Source: Canna indica (Eukaryota; Streptophyta; Magnoliopsida; Zingiberales; Cannaceae). From it: 64,000 nucleotides of DNA. The stretch lies in the NCBI GenBank assembly GCA_034359265.1, contig CP136891.1, forward strand, positions 43,392,001-43,456,000, in the 5' to 3' direction. The translations under genes and the position numbers were made by a program. Under the pieces are notes generated by a model that was given only the letters and a program-made list of their open reading frames with translations, had not been told where the DNA came from and searched no databases. Below are positions 11,585 through 23,574 of the stretch, in pieces. Every line of letters starts with the position of its first letter. Position 1 is the stretch's first letter.

Positions 11585-12850
11585 TGTTGGCCCAAGGGTT
11601 CAATCTTGGCAACACTCTTAGTTTTGATGATAACAAACATGGTTCTAATAATTTCATCGAGGTTTGGTCTCAGGTTGGACATACGATACGCATTCGAAGC
11701 TCGTTGGAAAAATCAAGAATCGGAGGCTTCAGAGTCAAGCATGTGAAAATTAGTTTAGGACTTAGTTTCTTTTATTGTAAATGCTCATTGAATTTATAAC
11801 CAAAAAATCAAAACCAGAACCCCGAAAACTTAAAAACTAGAAAAATCAAAAAACGGTCTTGAAAATTTCTAAGTTTAGGGGGCTCCATGGAGGACTACAT
11901 AATTCAGATATTTTCTTGCCATAAAAATTCTCAATAAACGTTACTTAGGGAAAAACAAATTAAATACACATTTTAAAGAAATTTTTGGAAACCGTTAACC
12001 TAAAAAAATAAGGTTTAAAAGGCTAAAAACCTCCAAACTATCCAAAATTTCCAGAATGCCCCCATCTAGTTTTTTTAAAAAACTACCCAGAATTCCCAGA
12101 ATGTCCCAAAATGGCTCTTTTTCAAATTAGATAAGGTTTGAACGGCTATTTGCTTCCATTCTCCAATATCAACTCTATAAATAGACCTAAAACTCCCTTC
12201 CTAAGGCTCCTAACTATTCCATTGAGCAACCAAAATATATTCTTGAGCCTTAAAGAGTTATTCAAAGTGCAAACCTTAACTTCTCATTCTCAAAGTCTTC
12301 AAAACTCCATTTCAAGTCTTCAATCCGAATTTCTACATCATCTTGAGGCCTTGGAGTACTAGGAGGTAACTTGGAGGAGCACATTTGAGTTTGTTTTAAT
12401 TTTTAGCTCCTTTACTTGTATTTTCTTTCTCATTTGCTTCTCATTTCAAGTTGTTAATTGTGGTGTAGTGTTACACCTAGGTTTCTTTATTTTTGAGTGT
12501 TTTGCTTTGGAATAGTAGTTAAGGCATCCTCTAAGGTTAAGTCCTCTTTGTATTCTTTAGGAAATATTCAAGTTATAAAGATTTAAGATTAGAATCCTTT
12601 GCGAGGAGCTAAGGTTGTGGAGTACGTGGTGTGGCCGAACCACTCTAAATTTCACATGTTAGCATTGCTTATCTATTTAATCTTGCTTGGTATTAATCAT
12701 TACTCATTTACATTTGCATCTTGAAAGCATATAACTCAAAATAGAAAAAATCCATACTTAGGCCAACATGAAAAAATAATCGGAATAAAACTTAGCGTAT
12801 TTAGGCTACACAATATTCACCACCCCTCTAGTGTGGTTATTTGGTTTACA
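11585..12850 (+). repeat. N1 3' LTR
   Basis: Same ends and order as the 5' LTR, about 1.27 kb, followed by TSD GGTCA at 12851-12855. A TATA box is at 12176-12183. Confidence 0.92.
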
Positions 12851-14405
12851 GGTCAACTAGTCTCAGGATCCCACAGGATTAGGGATTGCTAGTCCCACCC
12901 AACTCGGGACTACTGTCAGTACGGCCCACTGACGAAATCTCAAGACCCTCCGTCACTCGGGTCTACACCTAGCGGGCTCGTTGGTGCAATCTCAAGACCC
13001 TAATCATCGCTGAGTCGAGTAGTAGCCGTTTCGGCTATCGGTACTCCTCAATAGACCATCTCAATCACAATACACAATCAGAGTTTCTAAAGAAAACTTC
13101 CATCTTAATCCATGTGCATCAACCCGTATCCGACCCCTTCCTCGCATCGCACTAGTCTAATACTAATGTCCGCTATCTTTCCCTAGGTGTAAAAGCTAGT
13201 CTATGAATTATATTTCTTGAGTGTAACCACATTTCATAAGCATGAAAATGCCTAATTTCGGATTCATCACAGCATATATAACATAGGAAATTCATTCTAC
13301 AACTATCCACATGAATAATCACATGATTTCCAAAATAAGGAGATTAAACTCAGCTTTTAATCACTAAAATTTCAGCAAGGAAACAATTCTTCTAACATGG
13401 CAAAGATTTGACAATAGCATTGTAAACAATGAAGAATTTCCATGATTCACATTCCATACTAGATTCTATCCATTTATGTTCATTCAAGATCATTTCCTTT
13501 TCAAATGTAAATTACAATCTACCACTATCAACAATCCATTCATCGAATAAAATACTTAATAGTATAATCGCGTACTAGGTCCAGATATTCCCCTCTTACC
13601 CGCCCGGCCAAATCCTACACAAGGATTATCATGCTCGGTCGAGCCTATCAAGGTGAGATTAGGGCTCTTTCGACCATGAACAAGAACAACTGAGTCACTA
13701 GTCTTGCAAGGAATTCGATCCAAGAGGTTTCAACCGCTCTAGGAAATTGGGGAAAAATTTGGCATGACCTTTCCCCTTTTTCCTTCATTCGGTCAACCCC
13801 TAAATCTGAGGAAAACTCCGTGAAACTTCATCATTCAACAACAAATACACAAGATAATCAAATCTCGATAAAATTTTGACAAGATGATGGAAATATCATG
13901 AGAAATCGATTAAATCCCCAATATCTTGGGTCGGCTACCCGCCTACCCTGTGGATCTCGGTTAGACCACTCACCTTGATTAGATTAAGGAGATTGACTAA
14001 ATGACGACGATCCTGATTTCTCCGATGATGACACGAGATCGGCGCCGTCCACAAGTTCCTCTTCCCTCGGGCTGCATGCGGCTCAACTTGTCTTGAGCCG
14101 CACGGCGGCTTAGGGTGAGAGGTTAATTTCCTCTCTCTCTTTTTTTGACAACCACACCCTTCTTCACTTAACCCCCCTCACTTGACTCCAACTAAGCCCG
14201 GATTGAACCCCGACTCGATCCGCGAACCCGATCGCAACCCGACTTGAGTCAACCCAACATATACATTTCAAAAACATTAACCATGGGTCTAAAATTTAAC
14301 TCATACCTCCTACTAGCGGCGATCTCGCGACTCGGCCCGGCTAGCTCCCGATCCGGTGGGCTGCACCAAGGAAATTTTTATGTTAGTAAACCCCCGGGTA
14401 TTACA

Positions 14406-15246
14406 TCGGTCGACCATTCACTCGACCGGATATGGCTGAGAAAGGGCAGAAGCCTAGCTATCGTTGGGTGGTCGATCGGTCAGTCGATCGATGATCGACC
14501 GACAAGCGACTGGTCGGTGTCCAACGGGAAGAAAAACATCAGTTGGAGAGTTGTGTCGAGTGAGGGATTATCAATACCCCTCACCAACCTCTCTTACTTC
14601 TTCTTAATGATCATTAGTGCACTACAAAGCGAGATTTCAGCCCTCAAAGATTGATTTGTGCTCGCTTGCTTCATTGATTGCTTCATCCTCTTCAAACGAT
14701 CTTCTCGTCTCAACTCCGGCAATGATTCGAGCTCACCGTCTTGAAGAGTTGGAGACTTGGAAGGCTTTGGAAGGAGCTCACACTCTTGGTTTCATTTTTT
14801 AGCTCCTTCTTATCATTCTTCATTGTTCTTAAATTGTAATCATTACTATTAGCTTGCTAGGTGTGCTAGTGTAAATACTTAGGGTTTCCTTCGTAGAATT
14901 GTGTTTTGCCTAGGTGAATAGATTTGACGAGTTCTCAACGGGTTGAGAACTGAGTCCTCGGTTGTATTCAAAGGGAAACACAAAGTCTATAAAGGATATG
15001 GTTAGAAATCCTTGGTTTGGAGCCAAGGTAGTGGAGTAGGCGGTTGGCCTAACGACTATAACTATTTGTCTTTGCATTGTTTGTTTCATTGTGCTTATTG
15101 CCTAATTATTACTTGTCGAGCATCTTAACTTAATTGTGTGATCAATTTGGTCGCATTAAAAATCAAACTCGAAAGAAATCAAGTAGAAGGTAAAAGTTAT
15201 CCAACACTATTCAACCTCCCCTTCTAGTGTGGGTATTCACTCAACA
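14406..15246 (+). repeat. C2: copia LTR fragment with GATC/TCGA-rich U3
   Basis: The end GTGTGGGTATTCACTCAACA and the preceding CCCCTTCTAGTG match the copia LTR 3' terminus. The left part begins abruptly at the G1 edge. Bases 14408-14520 are rich in GATC, TCGA and CGACCG motifs. The reverse complement of 14600-15240 recurs at 33341-33967 (C5). No PBS follows; instead M-family LTR sequence resumes at 15247, so this copy was probably inserted in the M LTR and later split by G1. Confidence 0.75.
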
Positions 15247-15947
15247 TTTATTATTGATTTAGTATTCATCATTAATCTCTTGGTCATTTATAGAAGAATT
15301 GATGTGGTTTTCTTTAGGAGCTGGGCAGTTTTTCTTGAGTTTTTTTTGGCTGAATCATTATGAGATGTTATGGCCGTCGTTTGAGTTTGAAGCTGATGTA
15401 TTTAAGTTATATATGAGGAAAGAGATGATATATGAAAGCAAGTCTCCTATGTGTGTAAATAGTGTTGCCAATTATATGATGAGTTGAGACTGCTGAGTGT
15501 GTAGACGGCAACAAACTACTTCAATTATCTTCAAGTCAAAATGGAGTTGGGTTGTTAACTCACTACAACACAGAGACTGTATGGAGGGCAAAACTCTATG
15601 ATTGAGTTGTCATAGAGATGCAAGTTGGTTAGTACTTGTAATAGTGAATAGTTTGTTTGTTATTTCCAATTCACTTTAGTACTGATAGTTGGATTTCAAA
15701 GTATGAAATCCTTGAACTAATATTGTATTTTGTTGATAGTGGATTGAGCATCTGTCCGATGAGGACCCCATAGATTAGGTGATATGTTTGTTACTGAACT
15801 GCGTTAACAAATCCTTATGTTTGTGTGTTTCCTTGTAGTTATTTTTATTTGTTACTCACTCTGTTTTGAAAATAGTTGCTATAGCAATTAAAACTTCCTG
15901 TTTAACATGTCCATTAATAGAAAGCTCCCTTAGAGACTATCATGTCA
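15247..15947 (+). repeat. M1: LTR fragment of an M-family copia
   Basis: It matches 23735-24128 and 55400-56211 in the same order (for example TTGAGACTGCTGAGTGTG in M2). It ends CATGTCA, two bases before a PBS-like TGATATTAGAGC. The first about 270 bases of the LTR are missing because C2 abuts. The small open frame at 15299-15487 is LTR sequence, not a gene. Confidence 0.8.
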
Positions 15948-15949
15948 AT

Positions 15950-15961
15950 TGATATTAGAGC
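15950..15961 (+). other. M1 primer-binding site (degenerate)
   Basis: TGATATTAGAGC differs from TGGTATCAGAGC at two positions and sits directly after the LTR. Confidence 0.75.
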
Positions 15962-16030
15962 GGTTGTGGTAACCTTTACCAGCACACATCCTTGGAGTGT
16001 CTCTACCCTTTCAACCTCAAGATTGAAGGA

Positions 16031-16850
16031 ATGCCTATGGGAAACTCAGTCAATGTCACTCCTTCGCTCATAGGAACAAACTATGCTTATTGGAAGGTTT
16101 AGATGAGAGTTTTCATTAAGTCTTTGGATGATTGTTGCTAAGACACTATTGAGATTGGCTACACACCACCCACAATGACATATGGGACTGAGCGCAAGCC
16201 TAAAAGCTAGTATACTGAAGCAGAAATTATTGCACTATGACAATAAAGCCTTAATACTATCTTTAGTGGAGTTTGATCCTTCTTAGTTCAAACTAATCTC
16301 GGCTTGTACTTTGGCCAAGCAAGCCTGAGAAATTTTAGAAACCAATCATGAAGGATCCCCGACGCTTCAGAAGTCCAAAGTTGAAATCCTCACCACCAGA
16401 TTTGAGCATCTGAAGATGGGAGATGATGAAAGCATTCAAGACTTCCTTGGGCGTGTGAAAGATCTTATGAACAATGCAAGCAACCTTGGAGAATCATTTC
16501 AGAAGAAAAAATGGTGAGAAAAGTTATTAGATCTATGCCTTCAAAATTTGACATGAAAGCTATCAATGAAGTTCATGATTCATCAACCATGACTCTTGAC
16601 ACATTGATGAGAAAATTTGAAACATATGAGTTAGAACTCTTTGATAAATACTCTCACAAGGCGAAGAAGAGAAATTTAGCTTTCAGTGATACTGAAGATG
16701 AAGTGAAGTCAGAAGATTGTTCAAAAGATGAGATGAATGCTATTTTTGCTCTTATGACAAAGAACTTCAAAAGATTTCTAAAAGCCAGAAATAAGCAAAA
16801 TCAGAGTTTTTTAGTTGCAACCGCAGTCACAATCACAGTTTATATCGGGT
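16031..16850 (+). pseudogene. gag: M1 copia gag, broken
   Basis: The ATG at 16031 is followed by a UBN2-type gag recognisable through NYAYWK, EIGYTPPTM, FSGV and the helix MGDDESIQDF, VKDLMNN, NLGESF. Several in-frame stops (for example after NYAYWKV) and a frame change near 16505 break it. From 16511 it is open for 113 codons, with a Lys-rich then acidic tail (SDTEDEVKSED). The zinc knuckle and everything downstream are lost at the junction with T1 near 16855. The minus-strand copy at 31685-32254 is the same family. Confidence 0.8.
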
Positions 16851-16860
16851 AGTTTCAACA

Positions 16861-18134
16861 ACTAATTTCTGACTTCACTTCATCTAATAGGTCCATGGGT
16901 ATGTAACTCTTTACCAATCACATCGCTATGTGATTTCCATCAATTTTTCATCTAGGGCATCCAAGGCATTGTGCGGACCCATCGTTTGTATACCCCAACG
17001 AGAAAACAAGCACCCTTGAGTGTAGCTCAACAAGGTAAGTCACGTTCAAGCTAGTAGCAGAGACACAAAAGGGTATGTGCCATATGAGGTGCAACGTGTC
17101 TATCAGCACAAAAGGCCATGTGTGTGGACAACAAACCCGTTGTGACAATAGACACACTTGCACCTCAAAACGATTGAAGGCATGACCGGTATTCTAAATA
17201 CCTTAGCCATTGGGACTCAATATTAATGGAAAGATTCTTTATGCAATTAAAATTATCTAAGCTATCAACAATTGAAGCAAGAGAAATCAATGAAATGATA
17301 AAGTAAATAAGGATGATTATGGATGTACTAAGGGTTCCACCCGAGCCATAAGGCGAACCAAGGCCATTCATCCTAGGGTTTTTAGGGACAGCCATCTCGC
17401 CAAGGTGCTACCCAAAACCTCCTTATAGGTTGCCGGTTCCATTAGTGCCTTCTCGGGGTTCAAACCGTCATCTACATGGAGTTGAACACATCCTCTCCGC
17501 GCGCGCACCAAAATGGGGCAGCAAGCGTGCTCATCGCCAAAAAACCCCTAAACTTCTAATTTTACAAAACTAAAAGAAGAAGAGCCAAAAATATCTCTGG
17601 AGAAAGGTTTAAGGAGAGGGAGAAGTGAATTACAATCAGAATTCTCAAGAGGAAGGCAGGGGTTCACAGGCCTTATTTAAAAGATATAGTACTTAAATTT
17701 CATAAATTTACAAGCAATCAACACAACCAGGATTACACACGTTCACATGCACATAGAGCTCATCCATAATCATCCTTTCATGCATCACATCATATATTAA
17801 AAAGAAAGGAAAAAACAGAATCTGAAATCGTGCAAATCCAATCACGTTTCCACCCAAAACGGTTCAAACAACACATGCTGAATTTTTTGGTTCTCGAGGT
17901 TGTTCAATCATGAAAGAATGGGGTTTTTGAGTTTGAATTCTATCCAAAATTATTATGGATAGTAGGCTTCCACCTTGATATATCGCATGAACTGTGGATC
18001 CAAGGAAAACAACTCAAAGACCCCCGAAAATCAAAACTGGGCAGCATGACGTTTAGGGATCGAACGGTTCGTAAACATGATCAAAACACAAAATAAAAAT
18101 TCCAAACAATCGCTAAAGGTGGCTTTGATACCAC
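16861..18134 (-). other. T1: untranslated leader of a minus-strand copia
   Basis: No protein-like ORF is present. In minus-strand sense this is the region between PBS and gag of the T family: its reverse complement matches 59640-60360, the plus-strand T leader, including GGCTAAGGTATT(T/A)AGAATACC and CTCAAGGGTGC-like text. The left end is lost at the M1 junction, so gag is absent. The short reading frames at 16948-17163 and 17165-17395 are not supported as genes. Confidence 0.7.
18121..18133 (-). other. T1 primer-binding site
   Basis: Plus strand GGCTTTGATACCA, i.e. TGGTATCAAAGCC on the minus strand, one base from the LTR start at 18135. It is one base different from the usual initiator-Met PBS core. 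Confidence 0.8.
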
Positions 18135-19861
18135 TGTTGGGATGCGAAAAGAAAAAAACAGTGGAAAATAGAATTTAAAAACTCAAACACCCTGAAATAC
18201 AACAATCTACTTTAGCGAGTTTAAGGAATTAAGCATAGGAAGAAAGTATACCTTCAACTGTGGTTGACGGAGCTGCTCCTATCCCAATTCAAGATGCACA
18301 CACGCACGTCCTCCAATGTTAGTCCACATGAAGTACCTCGCATCAAAAGGGGTAGCGATGAACAGGGCTCGTTGTGGCTCAACAGAGTGACTTTCTCAAC
18401 CCCGAAAAGCACCAAGTCTAGGCCGGCCCTTCCACCAAGAACTAGTCTCCAAAACGGGAGGAAGAGAAGATGAGAAAACCCCGTAATGAGAGGATGGAAG
18501 AGAGAATACCTTGTTTTCCTCTTTTGTTTCCTCCAAGGAGAGAAAGTGGTGGCACACAAAGGTGGAGAAGAACACCTCTCCGACTTCTCAGAGAACTCGG
18601 GGAACGGGAGGAAGATGGTTGACCACTCAAGGAAGAAGATGGAGGTTCTTTGGAACTTCTTTCCACCCAAGAACATCTCTCTTGTTCTCACCAAGAATAT
18701 AGGAAACCTCATGGGGTATTCGGCCTCCTTAAGAGGAGAAGGAGGGGGCGACTACAAGAGTAGACCCGGCCCTCCCCTAAAATTTCTCCCGTAATTTAAA
18801 ATTTCGGGGTTTGCTCCAAAATACATTTCATACTTAATTATTTCATAATTAATTTTAAATTAATTAATTCCAATTAAATAGAAACTTTAGTTTATCTTCG
18901 TAAATTAAACGCCTATTAATAGGAATGAGATTTATCTAAATAAATTAAATTCCTATCATATAGGAATTATATTCATGTAGATAAATTAAATTCCTATTTA
19001 TAGAATCATGATTTATCTAAATAAATCAATTATCTATAAATGTATGATTTATCTAAATAAATCAAATTCCTATTTATTATGATTTATCTAAATAAATTAA
19101 TTCCAAATTAATAGGTGTAGGCGCTTGGGGAAAATCAAATTTCCCTCCATGAATTTTTTATTTCAAAAATCAAATTAATTATGTTTAATTCCCTGATTTA
19201 TGGTTAATTAATTTTTTAATTCATAATTAAGATTTTAATCGACCATATAAAATAATACCGTGTGCCAAAACCCTATGACTTTAGGGTTACTGTATAAAAT
19301 AAGCATTTCCCTACAAAATAGGGTTTCTGAGGAACTCCTTCCTCGTGCATTCGTTCCTATAGAAAACACCTTTCCTATCTTATTCGTAAACGAGATCTGT
19401 GATCGAGTTGCAGCATGTCCATGCTAGTAAACATATAGTACTACGGGCGAGCTTTATCTCATAAAGAACGTTAAGAGGTTAGCCTGTTGTGTGACCCATT
19501 GGGGTCCCACACTAAGCCAGCAGTGAGTTCTGCATAAAGGAGATTCGGATCCGATAGAACATCTTCTATTCGAATCTCATGAGCCAACACTAACCCCTTT
19601 ACTATGCTCATGTGAGACTCCACTCATAAGTCAAGATTGATATCTAGCAACATGTCATGACTACCCAGATAGTGTGAGGTTCAATCTACATGGATTGAAC
19701 GCCCTTTGGTGGTTAGTTACCGTGCAACAAAATCCTTAGTTTACAATGTCTCGAAGTCGGCTAGGGTACAGAAGAAGTGTCAAACCTAAATACCAATTCA
19801 TATGTATTCCTCCTACCAAGTTGTCGTATTCCTCCTCTGGCCAGAGCTTCCTAAGTTGACA
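18135..19861 (-). repeat. T1 5' LTR
   Basis: The plus strand starts TGTTGGGATGCG and ends CCTAAGTTGACA. The reverse complement is colinear with the LTR at 47027-48827. It holds a purine-rich segment (18430-18780) and an AT-rich repeat block (18840-19110). Frames of 60-150 codons at 18254-18794 exist on both strands. The minus-strand 152-codon frame is in element sense and resembles that in the other copy (see 48238). Confidence 0.85.
18890..19105. repeat. AT-rich degenerate direct repeats in T1 LTR
   Basis: About five imperfect copies of ATTTATCTAAATAAATTAA alternating with TTCCTATTTAT, about 40-48 bases apart. Similar but more diverged repeats occur in the plus-strand LTR at 47690-48060. 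Confidence 0.75.
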
Positions 19862-19884
19862 CTTTCAGGGAAACATAGGACCAT

Positions 19885-20109
19885 GGTTTCAAATACCGTA
19901 CCGTACAACTCCGTATGGTCGATATTTACCAATTTTTGGAAAAATTGGTATACGAGATACCCGGTATTGGGCGATATCGGGTATCTCGGTAAATACCGCT
20001 CAGTATCGGTGGTATTTATCAAATACCGCCCATATCGGGCGGTATTTGATGTCATACCGAGCAATACCGCCCGGTATGACCCAATGGCTCTTAAAAAGAG
20101 CCATTGGGT
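19885..20109. repeat. hAT subterminal AATACCG repeats and perfect 14-bp hairpin
   Basis: About ten occurrences of ATACCG/CGGTAT in both orientations lie between 19896 and 20075. The stretch ends in a perfect inverted repeat, ACCCAATGGCTCTT (20079-20092), AAA, then its exact complement (20096-20109). Such clustered short motifs near the end fit transposase-binding subterminal repeats. Confidence 0.75.
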
Positions 20110-20315
20110 ACTGTAGCAGAACGGTCCCAAATGGCTATATAGTCGTTTGTGACCCGATTTATCCTGTTTTGAGATATATATAGACCCCCCAAAATATACA
20201 TTTCACCCCCACTCGCCTCTCTACTCATCTAAACTCTCAATCTTTCTTAATCTTTCTAAAACTCTCTCTCTCTAATCTCTTTTTTTCTTAATTTCCACGC
20301 TGAAACTCTATTGAA

Positions 20316-22320
20316 ATGACGCTGAAATCTCAAGCCCACCCCGCATTGCAGCACGGTGTTTGGTTGGAGAAGGCTAACCACTAGCAATGCATCCACTATA
20401 ATATGATTTGTCGTGGTGGAGGCGTCACTCGATTGAAAACACACTTGGTCGAAACATCCCGCGACATCGTCAAATGCACCAAAGCACCGCCGGAAGTCCG
20501 ATATATGTTCTAATATGCTCACCAACAAGAAGGAGCAGTGTCTTAAGAATGTAGCTCAACAAGCCGAGTTCGACCGACGAGCTACCCAAGAAGTCGGCGG
20601 TGGCCATTACGAGGCTCAAGGTGGCAATGACGACGAGGATCCAAAACTTGAAGCCAACATCCAAGCTTCATTGGAGCACGCTGCATTCGAACGAGATCGG
20701 ATGTACTATCCCGGATCTCATTTTGAGTATGGTGGCAGCAGTGGCAGCGGTGGCACAAGCAGTGCTAGCTCGACTTCGGCTGTAGAATCAATGGACTGAA
20801 GTGGTTCAATTCCCTTCGGTCCTCAAATTGGTCGGAGTTCTAGCATGAGAGTACCTCAAATCAGAGGAGGCAGCAGAGGAGGCAAGTGGTAGGAAAACTA
20901 ATGTTGATGTTTTTGATCTTGATCCCAGGGCATTTCCTCCTCCATCAGCAAAGCAACCGCGCATGGACGATGCTTGGGGCAAGACGAAGAAGTGGGAGTT
21001 GGGGAGAGCCATCTCCAAATGGTTTCACTTCAGCCGGATTCCCGCAGATGCAGCCAACAATCCATACTATCAAACATGGTGTCTACCATCCAAAAGATAG
21101 TCCCGAGTATTGCCCCTCCAAGTCCCTATGAAATTTTAGGTCCTTACCTTGAATCGGAGGTCGATGAAATAAAGAAATGGATCGACGGAATCAAGCGGCA
21201 ATGGGAGGAGTACGTATGCAGTTTGATGTGCGATAGCTGGATCGGGCAAACCCGAATGAGCATCATCAACTTTCTCATCTATTGCAACATGAGGGTTCTT
21301 TATCACATGCAAGTCGGTGAACTCGTTCGATGAAATCCATGATGCTTACTACATCTCGAAGCTGATGACGGAGGTGGTCAAGGAGATTGGACTCCACAAC
21401 GTTGTTCAAGTTATAACCGACAACGGAGCCAATTTCAAAAGGGAATGTGAGATAATTGAACAGGATTATCCTCACATATGTTGGACTCCATGTGTAGCCC
21501 ATTGTGTAGACCTAATGATGAAAGATATCGATGATATACCAATGGTGAAGTCGATGGTAAAGAAGGTGCAAGAAATTACCCGCTTCATTTACAATCACAC
21601 ATGGGTATATGCCATAATGAAAAAAATTACAAAAGATAATTTTTTAATTTTTTAATAATTTATAATATTTATTTATTAATTAGTTTATCATAAATAATTA
21701 CTAATGATAATTCCATATTTTAGGTGAAATTCTTCGACCGAGAGCGACTCGTTTTGCAACTAACATCATCGCATTCAGGTCGCTCCAACAAAAAAAGGTG
21801 GCCCTTAGAATCATGTTTACAAGTGAGGAATGGACTTCTTCAAGATATGCCAAAAAATCGATGGAAAACAAACAGAGAAGTACATCCTCAACACACACTT
21901 CTGGGATTGCATCGCAGAAATAATCGTCGTTGTAGAACCTTTGTACAAGGTTCTACGATAGGTGGATATGGAAAAGACGCCTCAAATGAGCCATCTCTAC
22001 CACTACATCCACCAAGCACAAGAAGAAATCAAGAGGGTTATGATTTCTCTTGCCAAGTATGAGCACTTCATCGAAATTATCTCCCGGAGATGGGATAATC
22101 AAATGGGCCGTGACATACACATCGCATGTATTTTTTATTTAATATACAAAAATTATTTAAATTTAATTCATTATGCTTAATTATTTATTCATTATGCTTA
22201 ATTTTTTATAGGGTATTATTTAAATCCCGCATACCAATACAAATATGATCTTGGAATGGTCGATAATTTGTTATATCGCCTCCGCAAGGTCATACAACGA
22301 ATGTCAGGATCCAACTGAGA
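20316..22320 (+). pseudogene. hAT transposase (BED zinc finger, DUF659, C-terminal part), broken
   Basis: From ATG 20316 the product reads HPALQHGVWLEKA, then after a TAG continues with GGGVTRLKTHLVE and CTKAPPEVR, the second half of a plant BED finger (the CxxC part is damaged). A Gly/Ser-rich linker precedes PPSPYEI, MCDSWIG and VVQVITDNGANF...CAHCVDLM, which is DUF659, at about 21100-21630. An AT-rich intron probably ends at TTTTAG 21723 (the donor is unclear). The following exon gives RPRATRFATN and SEEW. A second intron fits 22128-22211 (GT...TATAG), restoring GYYLNPAYQY. Several frameshifts and stops separate the blocks, so it is inactive. Catalytic function would be hAT cut-and-paste transposition in the nucleus. 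Confidence 0.75.
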
Positions 22321-22329
22321 AGGGTTATC

Positions 22330-23482
22330 AAAAGGTGTGTATCTTGGAAACTAGGGTTATCAAAAGGATGGCACATGAAAAGCTTTAGAATGACCAAGAA
22401 TGTCTCAGTGAAGTTTTTAGAGTGATCAAAAGTTATTTAAGGAAGGCTGGGTTTGGGTATTTATAACCCTGCAATGAAAACAGCACGACAACGGGCAGAA
22501 AACTAGCCATTTTCGCCATTCGATCACATGTCGGTCGATCGACCGACCGATCGACCACCCGTGATTGCTACACCTTCTATGAATAAATCACATTGTTCGG
22601 TCGACCAACGGGTCGACCAAATGAGTCGCGACTTCTTCTCATCCACGGTTCGGTCGATCGATTGATCGATCAAAGCCATAGGCCAGCGTCGTGATTCAGC
22701 AATCCTCATTATGGTCGACCGACGCACCCTCCGACAAATTTTGCCCTTAGTCGGTCGATCGATCGGTCAACCGAAAAATGGATAGACTGGGCAGACTGCT
22801 ATTTTGCTTGGGTTTTTTTACTTGTTTCGGTTCTATGTTCACTAAGTCTACTTATATAATATTTATTAACTTTAAGTTAATATCTTTAAAACATAAATGT
22901 TATATAAGGATTACCCCCATTTGGATTCAATATAAATATCTAAAAAATCAAAATCCTTAAGAATCAAAATCTAATTTTTGGGGTCTAGTATAAATTTTTA
23001 GCAAACGGAACTTTTCTAATTTTCCGAGTCAAGAATGGGTAGGCTAAAGGCTTCCAAAAAATTCTTATAAATACATCGTTATCTAATTTTAACCCAAGGA
23101 ACAATTACCATCATTTTTTATGTTAAGAAACTATCTAGGTCATATAGCCCTCTAAGGAGCTCCCTAGCCTTACTTAATTCAGGGTGGTTTTCGGGTTTTC
23201 ATGTTTTAGGATTTGGGATTGGTTTGTGGGTTCTTATGCATCATCATGAAGAGTTACAACACAAGCTAGACACTCTAGACCTAAACTTCAACTTCTCGAA
23301 GAATCCCGAGCGTCGACGAGCGTCCTTGCTGATTTCTCTGATTTCTTCGATTTTTTCAATCGGGGACGTCGTGCGCTAATCAATATGGAACGTGAAAGTA
23401 TTTCTCAATGAAACATTAGTTCCATGTTTGTTATCATCAAAACCGAGATTAAGACCAAGGTTGAAAACCTTAAGCCAATACT
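22330..23482 (-). repeat. C7: truncated copia LTR
   Basis: On the minus strand it begins near TATTGGCTTAAGG (degenerate TGTTGGCC) at about 23482. It has a TATA box on the minus strand (TATTTATAA on plus, 22459-22467) and a GATC/TCGA-rich block (22530-22780) just upstream of it in LTR sense. It matches C6 (51500-52240) in order. The PBS-proximal end is lost at the hAT junction and no PPT follows. 23483-23574 shows nothing recognisable. Confidence 0.75.
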
Positions 23483-23574
23483 TTGAACTTTTACAGTTAA
23501 ACTGTTGCTCTTCTTTTTTATTACTGGTTTGGGATGTTAGATTGTGTTTTGCCAAATAAGCCAAAGGTGGAAAT

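Larger units (their letters stand above)
6928..12850 (+). mobile_element. N1: complete but internally deleted Ty1/copia element (SIRE/Maximus-like)
   Basis: Both LTRs are present (6928-8218 and 11585-12850, starting TGTTGGCCC and ending TTTACA), with PBS at 8221, PPT at 11571-11584 and the 5-bp TSD GGTCA. The interior (about 3.37 kb) holds gag, protease, the RT C-terminus and RNase H. Integrase and most of RT are absent: protease sequence stops at about 10153 and RT resumes within about 15 bases. In the first 90 bases of the LTRs I count about seven differences by eye, so the insertion is not recent. It cannot move on its own. Confidence 0.93.
4007..14405 (-). mobile_element. G1: internally deleted Ty3/gypsy element (Tekay/Del-like) with a nested copia
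   Basis: Two copies of one sequence flank a short gag remnant: 4007-5747 on the left, and 6434-6927 joined to 12856-14090 on the right. On the minus strand the LTR reads TGTAATACCCGGG...GGGGCGTGACA. The right copy is the complete 5' LTR (6207-14405 minus N1 and its TSD, about 2.27 kb). The left copy is a 3' LTR lacking both ends. The PBS lies at 6191-6202. All of pol, most of gag, the PPT and the start of the 3' LTR have been deleted, with the junction near 5747. The right flank after 14405 begins TCGGT; the left TSD is lost. Confidence 0.85.
6207..14405 (-). repeat. G1 5' LTR, split by copia N1
   Basis: It begins TGTCACGCCCC on the plus strand and ends CGGGTATTACA at 14405. Removing N1 and one TSD copy (5928 bp) leaves about 2.27 kb. 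The two halves (6207-6927 and 12856-14405) join to give the same order seen uninterrupted at 4480-4530. A CT-rich tract lies near 14130-14145. Confidence 0.88.
19868..22320 (+). mobile_element. Decayed hAT DNA transposon
   Basis: The left part carries AATACCG/CGGTATT subterminal repeats and a hairpin, then a TATA-like box (TATATATA near 20175) and a multi-exon hAT transposase. The left edge is placed near CCATGGTTTCAAATACCG by resemblance to plant hAT ends; the 8-bp TSD and right TIR are not identified. The right end appears lost at the LTR fragment starting near 22330. The superfamily call rests on the BED finger and DUF659 homology. Confidence 0.75.

Noticed and set aside
18254..18794. Overlapping frames of 63-152 codons in T1 LTR
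   Set aside because: Lie in LTR sequence, on both strands, without domains. Only the sense frame is mentioned as a low-interest finding.
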